Below, one piece after another: positions 27,054 to 39,079 of a DNA stretch of 64,000 bases (positions are counted from its first letter, which is position 1; each line of letters begins with the position of its first letter). The notes under the pieces are model-generated. The model did not search any database. It worked only from the letters and a program-made list of their open reading frames with translations, and was not told the origin of the DNA. Source of the DNA: Paenibacillus sp. MZ04-78.2 (GTDB taxonomy: Bacteria > Bacillota > Bacilli > Paenibacillales > NBRC-103111); the NCBI RefSeq assembly GCF_024213375.1, contig NZ_JANAVJ010000002.1, positions 230,498 to 294,497 of the forward strand, in the 5' to 3' direction. The translations under genes and the position numbers were made by a program.

Positions 27054-28121
27054 GTGCTCATATCGATCCATCAAGTCAAAGTTGGTGATCGGCTCGGCTC
27101 TGATACGTTTAACGGGTACGGACTGCTGGTCCTATCCGCACATACCGAGCTTTCCGTCGATGACATCGAGAAGCTGAAGCTGCACAAAATCGACGAAGTG
27201 GACATCGCTTTTCCGGATGACCCGGAGCCCGACGCAGCAATAGACGAATCTCCACCCGCGCGGACGATGCACGCTGCTTCAGCTGCCGCGGTAACAGCCT
27301 ACCATGAAGCAGTGGACGGCATGAAAAACATTTTTGAGCAAGCGATTCAAAAAGGCATTGTGTACAAGGACCAAATTGATAACGGTTTTAATCCGCTTGT
27401 CCAGCAAGTTCATCAGGTGAGGGACGTCGTTTCGCTTCTGCTCGTGTTAAACAATACGGACGATTATACGTATCAACACAGCGTGCAAGTAGGCATGATC
27501 TCCTATTATATCGCCAAGTGGCTCGGGCAATCGGAATCGGATGCAATACTTGTCGGCAAAGCGGGCTATTTACATGACATTGGCAAAAGCCTCATCGATC
27601 CGGCCATTCTTCGGAAGCCCGAAAAATTGACGGCGGAAGAATATGAACGCATGAAAAAGCATACGGTCTACGGATACGAGCTGCTGCAGCGTTCGGGGTT
27701 GCCCGCGGAAGTATGCTTGGCTGCTTTACAGCATCATGAACGGCTCGACGGGTCCGGCTATCCATACGGTCTGGGCGGAGAAGAAATTCATCCGCTGTCC
27801 AAGATCGTCGCTGTTGCGGACATTTACAGCGCCATGATCTCAAGCCGGGTATACCAGAAAAAACGCGATCTGCTGTTCGTCCTGCGCGAGCTTCACCAGT
27901 GTAGCTTCGGGCAAATTGATCCCCAAATTACGCAGTTATTTATCCAGCACATGGTCCCGAATTTTATCGGCAAAAAAGTTCAGCTTGCCTCCGGCGAAAC
28001 GGGCACCATCATACTCACCCATCCGACCGATGTTTTCCGGCCGCTCGTTAATTTTGACGGCACATTCATCGATTTATCGGAACGGACGGATTTGGAAGTC
28101 GAGCATATTTTCGCGGATTAA
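27054..28121 (+). CDS. HD-GYP domain protein 2 (probable cyclic-di-GMP phosphodiesterase)
   Basis: 355-residue protein with the same layout as the one at 21217-22311. Its N-terminal sensory part has a hydrophilic, Ala/Pro-rich insert (about residues 52-75), followed by HD-GYP with YLHDIGKSLIDPAIL (about 175) and HHERLDGSGYPYG (about 230). GTG 27054 has AGAGGTGA upstream. It is expected to degrade cyclic-di-GMP. Two such genes about 5 kb apart may be old duplicates; the divergence visible here is substantial. Confidence 0.9.
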   Translation: MLISIHQVKVGDRLGSDTFNGYGLLVLSAHTELSVDDIEKLKLHKIDEVDIAFPDDPEPDAAIDESPPARTMHAASAAAVTAYHEAVDGMKNIFEQAIQKGIVYKDQIDNGFNPLVQQVHQVRDVVSLLLVLNNTDDYTYQHSVQVGMISYYIAKWLGQSESDAILVGKAGYLHDIGKSLIDPAILRKPEKLTAEEYERMKKHTVYGYELLQRSGLPAEVCLAALQHHERLDGSGYPYGLGGEEIHPLSKIVAVADIYSAMISSRVYQKKRDLLFVLRELHQCSFGQIDPQITQLFIQHMVPNFIGKKVQLASGETGTIILTHPTDVFRPLVNFDGTFIDLSERTDLEVEHIFAD

Positions 28122-28145
28122 TGAACGAATGCCTTACATAAGAAG

Positions 28146-28184
28146 AACAGCCCTGACGGATAACCGACTGGGCTGTTTCTTTCT
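28146..28184 (+). terminator. Terminator after HD-GYP gene 2
   Basis: AACAGCCC (28147-28153 region) and GGGCTGTT (28170-28177) form the stem, followed by TCTTTCTT. The opposing gene ends at 28184, so it may be shared. Confidence 0.65.
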
Positions 28185-29347
28185 TAAGGGGATACCCGCT
28201 TGGCAGCCAAAAACGTCTGCTTCCAATACAGATTGTTGATATGGGTAATCTGCACGCCGTCTTTTAGCTCCGGAGCAGCGTGAATCATTCTCTGGTTCCC
28301 TAAATAGATGCCGACATGGCCGATCGTCTTCTGGCTGCGAAACTTGCCGGGAACGTAAAAGAACAATAGATCGCCTTTCCGCAATTGCTTTCGGTCGACT
28401 GCGTTGCCTTGCTTGGCTTGGGCCCGAGCTGTCCGGTTCAGCGTCATACCGGATTTGGCAAACACATATTGCGTAAACGTGGAGCAGTCGAACTTGCCCG
28501 AGGTCGCATAAGGCGCGGCGCCGAACTCATAGTTCACGCCGACGTATCGCTGCGCCCGCGTCAGCAAAGCGTTCATATCGACCTGCCTTAGAACGGGGAC
28601 CGCCATGTCTTCCTTTCCGGAAAAACCTTCCAGCCCCCTCATGGCCTCCACAGCATCGGAAGCCTCCAGCCGCGGGTCACGCTCCAGCCTCATCGCCGAA
28701 GCCCCTCCCGTTCCTTGAAACGGGTCCTTCGGATCGTCGCCGAAGTCAAGCTCCGCTCCCGTACTCGCCTCCAGCGGGCCGTCGATCGCCCCGCTAACCG
28801 TCCAGTCGGTGGCTTGGACGACCGCCGCCTGTTCCTTGATTTCGAATGAAAAATCTTTCTCAAACACCGGGTTTAACGCCGACACGGGGATATGTATCTG
28901 GGAATTAAAAACAATAGGCGCTTCCTTAAGCGCCAGTGTCTCATCGTCTCTCAGCGCCGACGTTTGGCCCGGCTTCAGCTCGTAAGACGCATCGTGCTCT
29001 CCCAACTGAAATACTCCCCTGGACTGATCCCAATTGGACCGGAATCCGACAATTTTGGCAAAATCGGAACCGACCACATAAGCGGTACCGCCTATCGTCA
29101 CGGTGGGAATCGTCATTTCTACCCGGCCCTGCGGCAGCATGCGAATAATTCCGCCGTTCAGGCCGATCGTTGTCGTTTTTCCGTTCATTTCTTCGCTTTT
29201 TAACCGGTTTGCGGCTTGACCCTGGTTGCTCGGAATACCCTGTTGATTCGAAAGCCGCTGTTCCTTGGATAATTGAGGCCCGCAACCTGCCGCCAGCAAG
29301 CACATAATCAACGAGGCCGCCACCGGACGCCGCCATGATCCGATCAT
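28184..29347 (-). CDS. Lipoprotein NlpC/P60 hydrolase with N-terminal stalk-like domain
   Basis: 387-residue exported lipoprotein. The signal peptide ends in the lipobox LAAGC (Cys about residue 22). Residues about 60-165 look like a copper-amine-oxidase-type N-terminal domain (MLPQGRVEMTIPTVTIGGTA, IVFNSQIHIPVSAL), a module common in Paenibacillus surface proteins. An acidic linker follows, and then NlpC/P60 with catalytic Cys in FDCSTFTQYV and His in GHVGIYLG, and a third His in MIHAAPE. It probably cleaves peptidoglycan stem peptides at the cell surface. Confidence 0.88.
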   Translation of the reverse strand: MIGSWRRPVAASLIMCLLAAGCGPQLSKEQRLSNQQGIPSNQGQAANRLKSEEMNGKTTTIGLNGGIIRMLPQGRVEMTIPTVTIGGTAYVVGSDFAKIVGFRSNWDQSRGVFQLGEHDASYELKPGQTSALRDDETLALKEAPIVFNSQIHIPVSALNPVFEKDFSFEIKEQAAVVQATDWTVSGAIDGPLEASTGAELDFGDDPKDPFQGTGGASAMRLERDPRLEASDAVEAMRGLEGFSGKEDMAVPVLRQVDMNALLTRAQRYVGVNYEFGAAPYATSGKFDCSTFTQYVFAKSGMTLNRTARAQAKQGNAVDRKQLRKGDLLFFYVPGKFRSQKTIGHVGIYLGNQRMIHAAPELKDGVQITHINNLYWKQTFLAAKRVSP

Positions 29348-29692
29348 CGCACCATGCTCCTCTCATTCGTGAATTCGCCAGAATTCGGTCCCTTTATAGG
29401 ATGAAGCAGGAGTCAGGGGCCTATGCATCCGGTATGCTGGAAACAAATAAGCGCAGTTCTCCTGCATACATTGCGAGAATAGTTTTCATGAAAAATCAAC
29501 CCGACGGGCAGTATCGACTTGTCTTGAACTCCCCGGGTGATTTCACCGTCGTTGCCTATTTGGGTTATAAATAACCAATCAAAGACGCCGTTCCTTAGGA
29601 ACGTTAAAACCTCCACAGCCACTTTGCTCCTTAAGGCGGCGATGGAAGTTTTTCATCTTCGGCTTAACGCAGTTGCTCCTTTATTTATTTAC
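29348..29692. other. Intergenic region without a convincing gene
   Basis: A possible 57-residue plus-strand frame (ATG 29401 to 29574) has only a weak ribosome binding site. After it come the dyad CGTTCC-TTA-GGAACG (29589-29603) and an imperfect hairpin ending in GTTTTT (about 29605-29651) that could end a short plus-strand transcript. I see nothing else. Confidence 0.3.
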
Positions 29693-29760
29693 CCTATAAA
29701 AAAATACGTATCCGGGCGACTTTACACCTAAGCGTAAACGTCACCGCGGATACGTATTTG
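29693..29760 (-). terminator. Terminator of the suf operon
   Basis: AAATACGTATCC (29702-29713) is reverse-complemented at 29748-29759. On the minus strand the stem is followed by seven T. Confidence 0.85.
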
Positions 29761-29783
29761 CATGTTTCCCCGAAAATTTAAAC

Positions 29784-31181
29784 TTAGCCGATCGAGCCTT
29801 CCATCTCGAACTTGATGAGACGGTTCATCTCGACCGCGTACTCCATCGGCAGTTCTTTCGTGAACGGCTCGATGAAGCCCATAACGATCATTTGCGTCGC
29901 TTCTGCTTCCGTCAAGCCGCGGCTCATCAAGTAGAACAGCTGATCCTCGGATACTTTCGAGACGGTCGCTTCGTGTTCCAGCGTAATGTTGTCGTTCATG
30001 ATTTCGTTGTATGGAATCGTATCGGAAGTCGATTCGTTATCCATAATGAGCGTATCGCACTTGATGTTCGCTTTGGAGCCTTCCGAGTTGCGTCCGAACG
30101 AAGCCAAGCCGCGGTACGTGACTTTGCCGCCGTGCTTGCTGATCGACTTGGAGACGATCGTCGATGTCGTGTCCGGCGCCAAGTGCGTCATTTTCGCACC
30201 GGCATCCTGATGCTGGCCTTTGCCCGCAACAGCGATGGAAAGCACCATGCCTTTCGCGCCGCGGCCTTTCAGCACAACCGCAGGATATTTCATCGTCAGC
30301 TTGGAGCCGATGTTGCCGTCAACCCATTCCATCGTCGCGTTTTCTTCCGCAACCGCACGCTTCGTAACCAGGTTGTAAATGTTCGGCGCCCAGTTCTGAA
30401 TCGTGGTGTAGCGAACGCGAGAATCTTTGAGGCAGATGATCTCAACAACGGCGCTGTGCAGCGAGTTCGTGCTGTACACCGGAGCCGTACAACCTTCGAC
30501 GTAATGCACGAAGCTGCCTTCGTCGGCGATGATGAGCGTACGCTCGAATTGCCCCATGTTTTCCGAGTTGATCCGGAAGTAAGCTTGCAGCGGAATTTCC
30601 ACCTTCACGCCCTTCGGCACGTAGATGAAGCTGCCGCCGGACCATACCGCGCTGTTGAGCGCTGCGAATTTATTGTCGCTCGGCGGAATGATCGTCCCGA
30701 AATACTTCTTGAAAATTTCCGGATGCTCTTTAAGCGCACTATCCGTGTCCATAAACAGCACGCCTTGATCTTCCAGATCCTTCTGCATGCTGTGATAAAC
30801 GACTTCAGACTCGTACTGAGCGGATACGCCCGCCAGGAACTTCTGCTCCGCCTCCGGGATACCAAGCTTGTCGAACGTTTCTTTGATTTCCGTCGGCACT
30901 TCTTCCCACGTTTTCCCCTGCTTCTCAGAAGGCTTCACATAGTATTGAATGTCGTCGAAATCCAGATCGTCCATATTGCCGCCCCAACGCGGCATCGGCA
31001 TTTTCAAAAACTGCTCCAGCGACTTCAGACGGAACTCCAGCATCCATTCCGGTTCGCCTTTCATTCTGGAAATCTCGGTCACGATTTCACGGGTCAAGCC
31101 TTTTCCGCTCTGGAATATGTTTTTGTGCTCGTCGCGAAACCCATATTTATATTCTTCCATCTCAGGCATTTTCTTTGCCAT
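29784..31181 (-). CDS. sufB: Fe-S cluster assembly protein SufB
   Basis: 465-residue SufB, the scaffold core of the SufBC2D complex that builds Fe-S clusters in the cytoplasm. Family stretches are [57 protein letters not shown] (with the Cys of EGCTAP) and the C-terminal [20 protein letters not shown]. Last gene of sufCDSUB, about 15 bp after sufU. A terminator follows. Length and conservation are as expected. Confidence 0.98.
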   Translation of the reverse strand: MAKKMPEMEEYKYGFRDEHKNIFQSGKGLTREIVTEISRMKGEPEWMLEFRLKSLEQFLKMPMPRWGGNMDDLDFDDIQYYVKPSEKQGKTWEEVPTEIKETFDKLGIPEAEQKFLAGVSAQYESEVVYHSMQKDLEDQGVLFMDTDSALKEHPEIFKKYFGTIIPPSDNKFAALNSAVWSGGSFIYVPKGVKVEIPLQAYFRINSENMGQFERTLIIADEGSFVHYVEGCTAPVYSTNSLHSAVVEIICLKDSRVRYTTIQNWAPNIYNLVTKRAVAEENATMEWVDGNIGSKLTMKYPAVVLKGRGAKGMVLSIAVAGKGQHQDAGAKMTHLAPDTTSTIVSKSISKHGGKVTYRGLASFGRNSEGSKANIKCDTLIMDNESTSDTIPYNEIMNDNITLEHEATVSKVSEDQLFYLMSRGLTEAEATQMIVMGFIEPFTKELPMEYAVEMNRLIKFEMEGSIG

Positions 31182-31196
31182 GGGTACCGTACCTCC

Positions 31197-34148
<2,952 letters not shown>

Positions 34149-34177
34149 GATTAATCCTCCTGTTCCCTTTCGATTGC

Positions 34178-35008
34178 TTAGTATTTCGGAGCCGTCGTAT
34201 TCATCGGAATCTTGAATTCCTCTTCGTCCTGGCCTACCCGCTCGTTCACGATTCCAAGCTCTTCTTTCACCCAGTCATACCCTTCGTTCTCCAGACGCTG
34301 AGCCAGCTCCGGTCCGCCGGATTTCACGATGCGTCCTTGCATCATCACGTGAACGTAGTCCGGCGTGATGTAGTTCAGCAGGCGTTGGTAGTGGGTGATG
34401 ATCAGGAAGCCGCGGTCTTCGGAACGCATCGCGTTCACGCCCGCCGCCACGATGCGCAGCGCGTCGATATCGAGACCCGAGTCGATCTCGTCAAGAATAA
34501 CGATGCTTGGGTCCAGCATCACCATTTGCAGGATTTCATTGCGCTTCTTCTCGCCGCCGGAGAAGCCTTCGTTCAAATAGCGGTGCATGAACTCCGGGTT
34601 AATCTCCAGTTCCTTCATTTTCGCTTCCATCTGACGGATGAACTTGATCAGCGAAATTTCGCTGCCTTCCTCGCGGCGGGCATTGATCGCGCTGCGCAGG
34701 AAGTCCGCGTTCGTCACGCCTGCAATTTCGCTCGGATACTGCATGGCAAGAAACAGGCCCGCACGCGCTCTTTCGTCCGTCGCCATCTCAAGCACGTCCT
34801 CGCCGTTCAGCGTTACGGCGCCTTCCGTCACTTCGTATTTCGGGTGGCCCATGAGAGCGGACGCCAGCGTACTTTTGCCCGTTCCGTTCGGTCCCATGAT
34901 CGCATGAACTTCGCCGCCCTTAATCGTCAAGTTGAGACCTTTCAAAATCTCTTTGCCTTCGACAGTCGCTTTCAAACCGTCTATAGTAAAATGCGGTACG
35001 TTTGCCAT
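34178..35008 (-). CDS. sufC: Fe-S cluster assembly ATPase SufC
   Basis: 276-residue ABC-type ATPase of the SufBC2D scaffold. Walker A is [10 protein letters not shown] (about residues 38-47), the ABC signature is in [13 protein letters not shown], Walker B is [13 protein letters not shown] and the switch His is in [11 protein letters not shown]-terminal tail (about 250-276) is slightly longer than usual. First gene of the operon; the upstream 100 bp carry Fur-like boxes. Confidence 0.98.
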   Translation of the reverse strand: MANVPHFTIDGLKATVEGKEILKGLNLTIKGGEVHAIMGPNGTGKSTLASALMGHPKYEVTEGAVTLNGEDVLEMATDERARAGLFLAMQYPSEIAGVTNADFLRSAINARREEGSEISLIKFIRQMEAKMKELEINPEFMHRYLNEGFSGGEKKRNEILQMVMLDPSIVILDEIDSGLDIDALRIVAAGVNAMRSEDRGFLIITHYQRLLNYITPDYVHVMMQGRIVKSGGPELAQRLENEGYDWVKEELGIVNERVGQDEEEFKIPMNTTAPKY

Positions 35009-35042
35009 AGTTTCGTGCCTCCGAGTTTTAATAATTATTTAA

Positions 35043-35078
35043 TGATAATCATTACAAATTGATTATCAATGATTCTCA
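35043..35078. promoter_or_regulatory. Two adjacent Fur-like boxes upstream of sufCDSUB
   Basis: TGATAATCATTACAA (35043-35057) matches 12 of 14 informative positions of the 7-1-7 Fur consensus TGATAATNATTATCA. The neighbouring 35060-35078, read on the minus strand as TGAGAATCATTGATAATCA, is a second, weaker match. They sit 35-70 bp before the sufC start, where a repressor could block transcription. Confidence 0.65.
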
Positions 35079-35139
35079 ATAATAATAGTATATCTCAATA
35101 TGCAAAATCAAGAAAGGCCCAGCCGCGGATTTCCCGAAA

Positions 35140-35715
35140 CTATTTTTGCGCAAGCGACTCCCGAATCCGGTTGGTCTCGATCGCAAAAGCTTCGTCTGTC
35201 AGCACTGGCCGGCGCGGAGCCCCATGCAGCGATTCGGGGAGCCCGATCCACGATTTGCACCCGTTATATTCGTCCAGCACCGGGATTCGCACAGGCTCGT
35301 CCAGCGCATACACCCTGAGCAGCATGACATGCAGCGGCTTCGTCCGCTTCCACTTCAGCCGCTCTTCGGCCAGCCGGTCCGACCAAATGTGAAACGGCTT
35401 CAGCTTCGCGAGCTGTTCCTCGGTCTCGATTAGGATATCCTCGGCAAGCTCGGCGAAGCATCCGATTTCCGCTTGCCCACCGCTCCATTCGGGGGCCTGG
35501 TCGTCCACCCGCTCCGCGTACTCCGGCTTGATCAGCTCTTTGCGCTGGTGCTCGTAGGTAGGGTACAAATAAAAGCTGTCGGATTCCACTTGGAAATCCC
35601 GGGTTTCCTCGCGGATGCCGCCTTTACGCATGATCAGGATCTGTTTCCCCTGCTTCAAAGCCTCGACGGCCACGGCCCATTCCTTCAGTCCGACCGCCTG
35701 TCCTCTCCGTATCAT
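35140..35715 (-). CDS. DUF1802 family protein
   Basis: 191-residue soluble protein of the DUF1802 family: GLKEWAVAVEALKQGKQILI, MRKGGIREETRDFQV and FYLYPTYEHQRKELIKPEY are its N-terminal hallmarks. The role is unknown in the literature I know of. GGGAGG lies about 10 bases before ATG 35715. It is transcribed alone, away from the divergent small gene at 35875. Confidence 0.85.
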   Translation of the reverse strand: MIRRGQAVGLKEWAVAVEALKQGKQILIMRKGGIREETRDFQVESDSFYLYPTYEHQRKELIKPEYAERVDDQAPEWSGGQAEIGCFAELAEDILIETEEQLAKLKPFHIWSDRLAEERLKWKRTKPLHVMLLRVYALDEPVRIPVLDEYNGCKSWIGLPESLHGAPRRPVLTDEAFAIETNRIRESLAQK

Positions 35716-35874
35716 CTTTTGCGTTTCCTCCCTTGGTTAGTTTAGCCCATTCGTTTACGATATTATAGATTTCAAGCCAAAACATTGCAATTCCGAAAGA
35801 GCATAAAAACGATCGCAAAAATCGATGCTAAAAACGCTACATCATTCAATCCGCTGCGAGGAGGGGTAAGAACA

Positions 35875-36042
35875 ATGCGCGAAGGTCTAATTCCAACCGT
35901 TCTCGGTACAGCTGTCGCAGCATCCGGCGCGGCTATGCGAAACAGATTCCCGATGGCGGCCGCGGCGGTCGTCGGTTTTGGGCTCGCACACGTCGTGCTG
36001 GGAGCCATTGACTTGGTGGAGCATCGCGGAAGAACGCAGTAG
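35875..36042 (+). CDS. Small hydrophobic protein of unknown function
   Basis: 55-residue protein with a perfect ribosome binding site (GAGGAGGGG) before ATG 35875. It has Ala/Gly-rich hydrophobic segments (LIPTVLGTAVAASGAAM and AAAAVVGFGLAHVVLGAIDL) and a short charged tail (EHRGRTQ), so it may span the membrane twice. I do not recognise it. A terminator hairpin follows at once. Confidence 0.6.
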   Translation: MREGLIPTVLGTAVAASGAAMRNRFPMAAAAVVGFGLAHVVLGAIDLVEHRGRTQ

Positions 36043-36066
36043 CCCCGGACCTTTGTTCCGGCAAAC

Positions 36067-36098
36067 AAAAAGGGAAGGCGCCCATGCCTCCCCTTTTT
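36067..36098. terminator. Bidirectional terminator
   Basis: AAAAAGGGAAGGCG and the near complement GCCTCCCCTTTTT form a stem between the convergent small genes ending at 36042 and 36120. Confidence 0.75.
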
Positions 36099-36119
36099 GT
36101 TATGCAATCGTTTGTCCGA

Positions 36120-36299
36120 TCAGTTTCCGTTCTGTACATAATAATTGAAAGCCGAGATTCGTTGGCCTTGCTCGTGACTTGCTTTTAGAGGATTGGCATG
36201 CAGGGCTGCGGACGGATTTTCCGGCGAGGTCCACCCGAGCACGCACAGGATGGCGAAGCACCCCGCGGCCAACAGCAATCTACCGAGTAGTTTCTCCAT
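36120..36299 (-). CDS. Small protein with N-terminal membrane anchor or signal
   Basis: 59-residue protein: basic start (MEKLLGR), hydrophobic segment LLLAAGCFAILCVLGW (about residues 8-23), then a polar tail. LAAGC resembles a lipobox, though the Cys lies early in the hydrophobic segment. GGAGG is 8 bases before ATG 36299. Unknown function. Confidence 0.5.
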   Translation of the reverse strand: MEKLLGRLLLAAGCFAILCVLGWTSPENPSAALHANPLKASHEQGQRISAFNYYVQNGN

Positions 36300-36509
36300 A
36301 TCAAAAACCTCCAGCTCCACGTATTTACCTTTATTGTATCTCCCAGCGTTAAGCGCGTATTATCGGGGTATGAACATTTTGTAAAAGCACGGCCAAGACC
36401 GGACAAAACGCAGTTCAGGAAACCGCATTTCCTCTATTCCAACGCAAACCAAATTGCTTTATACTAGAGGAATGGCAGTTTTCATATGGAAAAAGGAGGA
36501 ATTCATCTC

Positions 36510-37715
36510 ATGTCCGCATATCATCCGCTGACGGAATCGGAAGCTATCGCATATGCAAGAACATTACCTGACCTGTTTCAGTCCGATTCCGAGCTCACGA
36601 GCCGCGAAATCGGAGACGGCAACTTGAATCTGGTGTTCCATATTTCCGAGCCTTCCACCGGGAAAAGCATCATTTTAAAGCAAGCGCTCCCCTATGCCAA
36701 AGTCGTAGGCGAATCGTGGCCGCTAACCTTGGACCGCGCCCGGATCGAGAGCGAAGCGCTGATGATTCAGGAATCGCTGTGCCCCGACCTTGTCCCGCAC
36801 GTATACGCCTATGAGCCGGACTTGGCGCTCACGGTCATGCAGGATTTGAGCGACCATATCATTATGCGCAAAGGCTTGATCGAGCGGAACAAATACCCGC
36901 TGTTCGCCGGGCACATCGGAACGTTTTTGGCCCGTACCCTTTTTTACACGTCCGACCTCGGCATGAACCAGCAGGAGAAAAAAGAACGGGTCAAACGGTT
37001 CATCAACCCGGAGCTGTGCAAAATTACCGAGGACCTGATTTTTGACGATCCATATACGGATTCGCCGAACAACAACGTTCCGCCGGCCATTCGTGACGCC
37101 GTTGCCGCCATCTGGCAGGATACCGGGCTTCATCTGGAAGTGGCGATTCTGCGCGAGAAGTTTTTGACCCATGCCCAGGCGCTGCTGCACGGCGATCTGC
37201 ATACCGGCAGCATCTTCATCAAGCCGGATTCGACCAAGGTCATCGACCCGGAGTTCGCCTACTACGGCCCGATGGGCTTCGATATCGGCGCGATGTTCGC
37301 CAACCTGCTGCTGAACTTCGCCGCGCAGGAAGGCTGGGGCGAGGACGAGGCTTCGCGCCAAGATTTCCGCGGCTACTTGACCGGCACGATCCGCGACGTA
37401 TGGGAGACGTTCGAACGCGAGTTCCGGGAGCTGTGGAACCGGCACGGGTCCGACCGGATCGCGCGGACGCCGGGCTACCAGGACTGGTACATGAAAGAAG
37501 TGCTGCGGGACACGTTCGGCTTCGCCGGCAGCAAGATGGTGCGCCGCGTACACGGCCTGGCGCAGGTGGCCGATATCAATCAAATTCAAGACGAAGCGGC
37601 CAAAGAGCGTGCCCAACGGCTGGCGCTCACCATCGGCACGGCGCTCATTCAATTTAACCGTCAGGCGTCTTCCATCGGAGAAATGATCGACATCGCCGAA
37701 AAGGCCGTGAAATAG
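36510..37715 (+). CDS. mtnK: S-methyl-5-thioribose kinase MtnK
   Basis: 401-residue kinase that phosphorylates methylthioribose in the methionine salvage pathway. The kinase fold signatures are GDGNLNLVFHI (nucleotide loop), ILKQALPYAKVVGESWPL, the catalytic loop LLHGDLHTGSIFI and the metal-binding VIDPEFAYYGPMGFDIGA. I chose ATG 36510, 10 bases after AAGGAGG; ATG 36486 overlaps the ribosome binding site. It forms an operon with mtnA 21 bp downstream. I looked for an S-box (SAM) riboswitch in the 200 bp upstream and did not find one. Confidence 0.96.
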   Translation: MSAYHPLTESEAIAYARTLPDLFQSDSELTSREIGDGNLNLVFHISEPSTGKSIILKQALPYAKVVGESWPLTLDRARIESEALMIQESLCPDLVPHVYAYEPDLALTVMQDLSDHIIMRKGLIERNKYPLFAGHIGTFLARTLFYTSDLGMNQQEKKERVKRFINPELCKITEDLIFDDPYTDSPNNNVPPAIRDAVAAIWQDTGLHLEVAILREKFLTHAQALLHGDLHTGSIFIKPDSTKVIDPEFAYYGPMGFDIGAMFANLLLNFAAQEGWGEDEASRQDFRGYLTGTIRDVWETFEREFRELWNRHGSDRIARTPGYQDWYMKEVLRDTFGFAGSKMVRRVHGLAQVADINQIQDEAAKERAQRLALTIGTALIQFNRQASSIGEMIDIAEKAVK

Positions 37716-37736
37716 ATAAAGGAGTGTGCTGACACC

Positions 37737-38825
37737 TTGACTACGGAACAAACCAAACAAGCTGACTGGCTGCAATCGGTCCGCTGGAATTCGCTGGAGG
37801 ACCGCTTGGATCTTCTGGACCAGCGGCTCCTGCCGGACGAAATCGTCTATTTGGAGCTGACGACCTCCGAGCAAGTCTGGGATGCGATCAAGCAGCTCGC
37901 CGTTCGCGGCGCGCCAGCCATCGGCATTGCGGCGGCGTTCGGGGTGTATCTCGGCGTGCGGAGCTTCTCCGGAAGCCGGGATGCGCTGCTGGCGGAAGTG
38001 AACCGCCAATGCGATTACCTCGCGACATCGCGCCCGACGGCGGTGAATTTGTTCTGGGCGCTGGACCGGATGCGGGCGCGGGCCGAGGCGCTGCTTGGCT
38101 CAGCCGCCCCGGAGGGTACGACGGTCGAGACCGCGCAGCAAGCGCTGTTGGATGAGGCTCGGGCCATCCAGGCCGAGGACGAGGAAACGTGCCGCTTGAT
38201 CGGCGAGCACGCGCTGTCTTTGTTCGAGGACGGCATGGGCGTCCTCACGCACTGCAATGCGGGCGGCCTTGCGACCGCAAGGTACGGGACGGCGCTGGCG
38301 CCGATGTACCTGGCGCTGGAGAAAGGCATCACGCTTAAAGTGTTCGCGGACGAAACCCGGCCGGTGCTGCAGGGAGCGCGCTTGACGGCGTTCGAGCTGC
38401 AGCAGGCGGGCGTCGACGTGACGCTGATCTGCGACAACATGGCCGGCGCCGTCATGGCGAAGGGCTGGGTACAAGCGGTCATCGTCGGTACCGACCGCGT
38501 AGCCGCCAACGGCGACGTAGCCAACAAGATCGGCACCTACAGCGTCGCCGTGCTGGCCAAAGCCCACGGCATTCCGTTCTACGTCGCGTGCCCGATATCG
38601 ACGATCGACTTGAACACGCCGACCGGGGCCGATATTCCGATCGAGGAACGGCATGAGGACGAGATTACGCAAGGGTTCGGCAAGCGTACCGCGCCACAGG
38701 GCGTCAAGGTGTTCAACCCGGCGTTCGACGTGACGCCGAACGAGTACGTGACGGCCATTATTACGGAAAAAGGCATCATTCGGGCTCCGTATGGGGACAA
38801 TTTGCGGAAGCTGTTTACGGAATAG
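37737..38825 (+). CDS. mtnA: S-methyl-5-thioribose-1-phosphate isomerase MtnA
   Basis: 362-residue isomerase converting methylthioribose-1-phosphate to methylthioribulose-1-phosphate. Family motifs are [35 protein letters not shown] (with the active-site Cys), [16 protein letters not shown] and [19 protein letters not shown] (with the active-site Asp). TTG 37737 follows AAGGAG. Later salvage genes (mtnW, X, B, D) are not in this window. Confidence 0.97.
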   Translation: MTTEQTKQADWLQSVRWNSLEDRLDLLDQRLLPDEIVYLELTTSEQVWDAIKQLAVRGAPAIGIAAAFGVYLGVRSFSGSRDALLAEVNRQCDYLATSRPTAVNLFWALDRMRARAEALLGSAAPEGTTVETAQQALLDEARAIQAEDEETCRLIGEHALSLFEDGMGVLTHCNAGGLATARYGTALAPMYLALEKGITLKVFADETRPVLQGARLTAFELQQAGVDVTLICDNMAGAVMAKGWVQAVIVGTDRVAANGDVANKIGTYSVAVLAKAHGIPFYVACPISTIDLNTPTGADIPIEERHEDEITQGFGKRTAPQGVKVFNPAFDVTPNEYVTAIITEKGIIRAPYGDNLRKLFTE

Positions 38826-38846
38826 AATAATCGCGGCGTTTGAACA

Positions 38847-38904
38847 ACGATAAAAACGGCCGTTTCTCGTGCGCCTATGCACGGGAAACGGCTGTTTTAT
38901 TTTA
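38847..38904 (+). terminator. Terminator after mtnKA
   Basis: AAAACGGCCGTTTC and GAAACGGCTGTTTT surround an inner hairpin, followed by TATTTT. Confidence 0.8.
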
Positions 38905-39007
38905 GAAACCGGTTCCTCCATCCGCAAGGTCCCGCAAGTCTTAAGACGCCGCCGGATTTAGGCCGAAAACAGTTGCGAAAACCAGCGATATTGGCTATGA
39001 TGAAGAA

Positions 39008-39053
39008 GAAAATAATTTTCATCATTTTTATCAGTATGAAGAAAATTATTTAC
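39008..39053. promoter_or_regulatory. Pair of RpiR-type operator candidates
   Basis: The palindrome GAAAATAATTTTC (39008-39020) recurs as GAAAATTATTTAC (39041-39053; 11 of 13 identical), centres 33 bp apart, just before the rpiR-nagB-nagA operon. RpiR/MurR regulators bind such AT-rich dyads, so autoregulation by amino-sugar phosphates is likely. Confidence 0.5.
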
Positions 39054-39079
39054 AAAATCTTTGCAAAGCAGGTGATCCG

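Noticed and set aside
29401..29574. 57-residue plus-strand frame in the gap before sufB
   Set aside because: Only a weak ribosome binding site and no recognisable sequence; a hairpin follows, so it is mentioned with the intergenic region but not called a gene.
36300..36509. S-box (SAM) riboswitch before mtnKA
   Set aside because: Expected by analogy with Bacillus, but the conserved S-box core and a terminator hairpin were not found in the 200 bp before mtnK.
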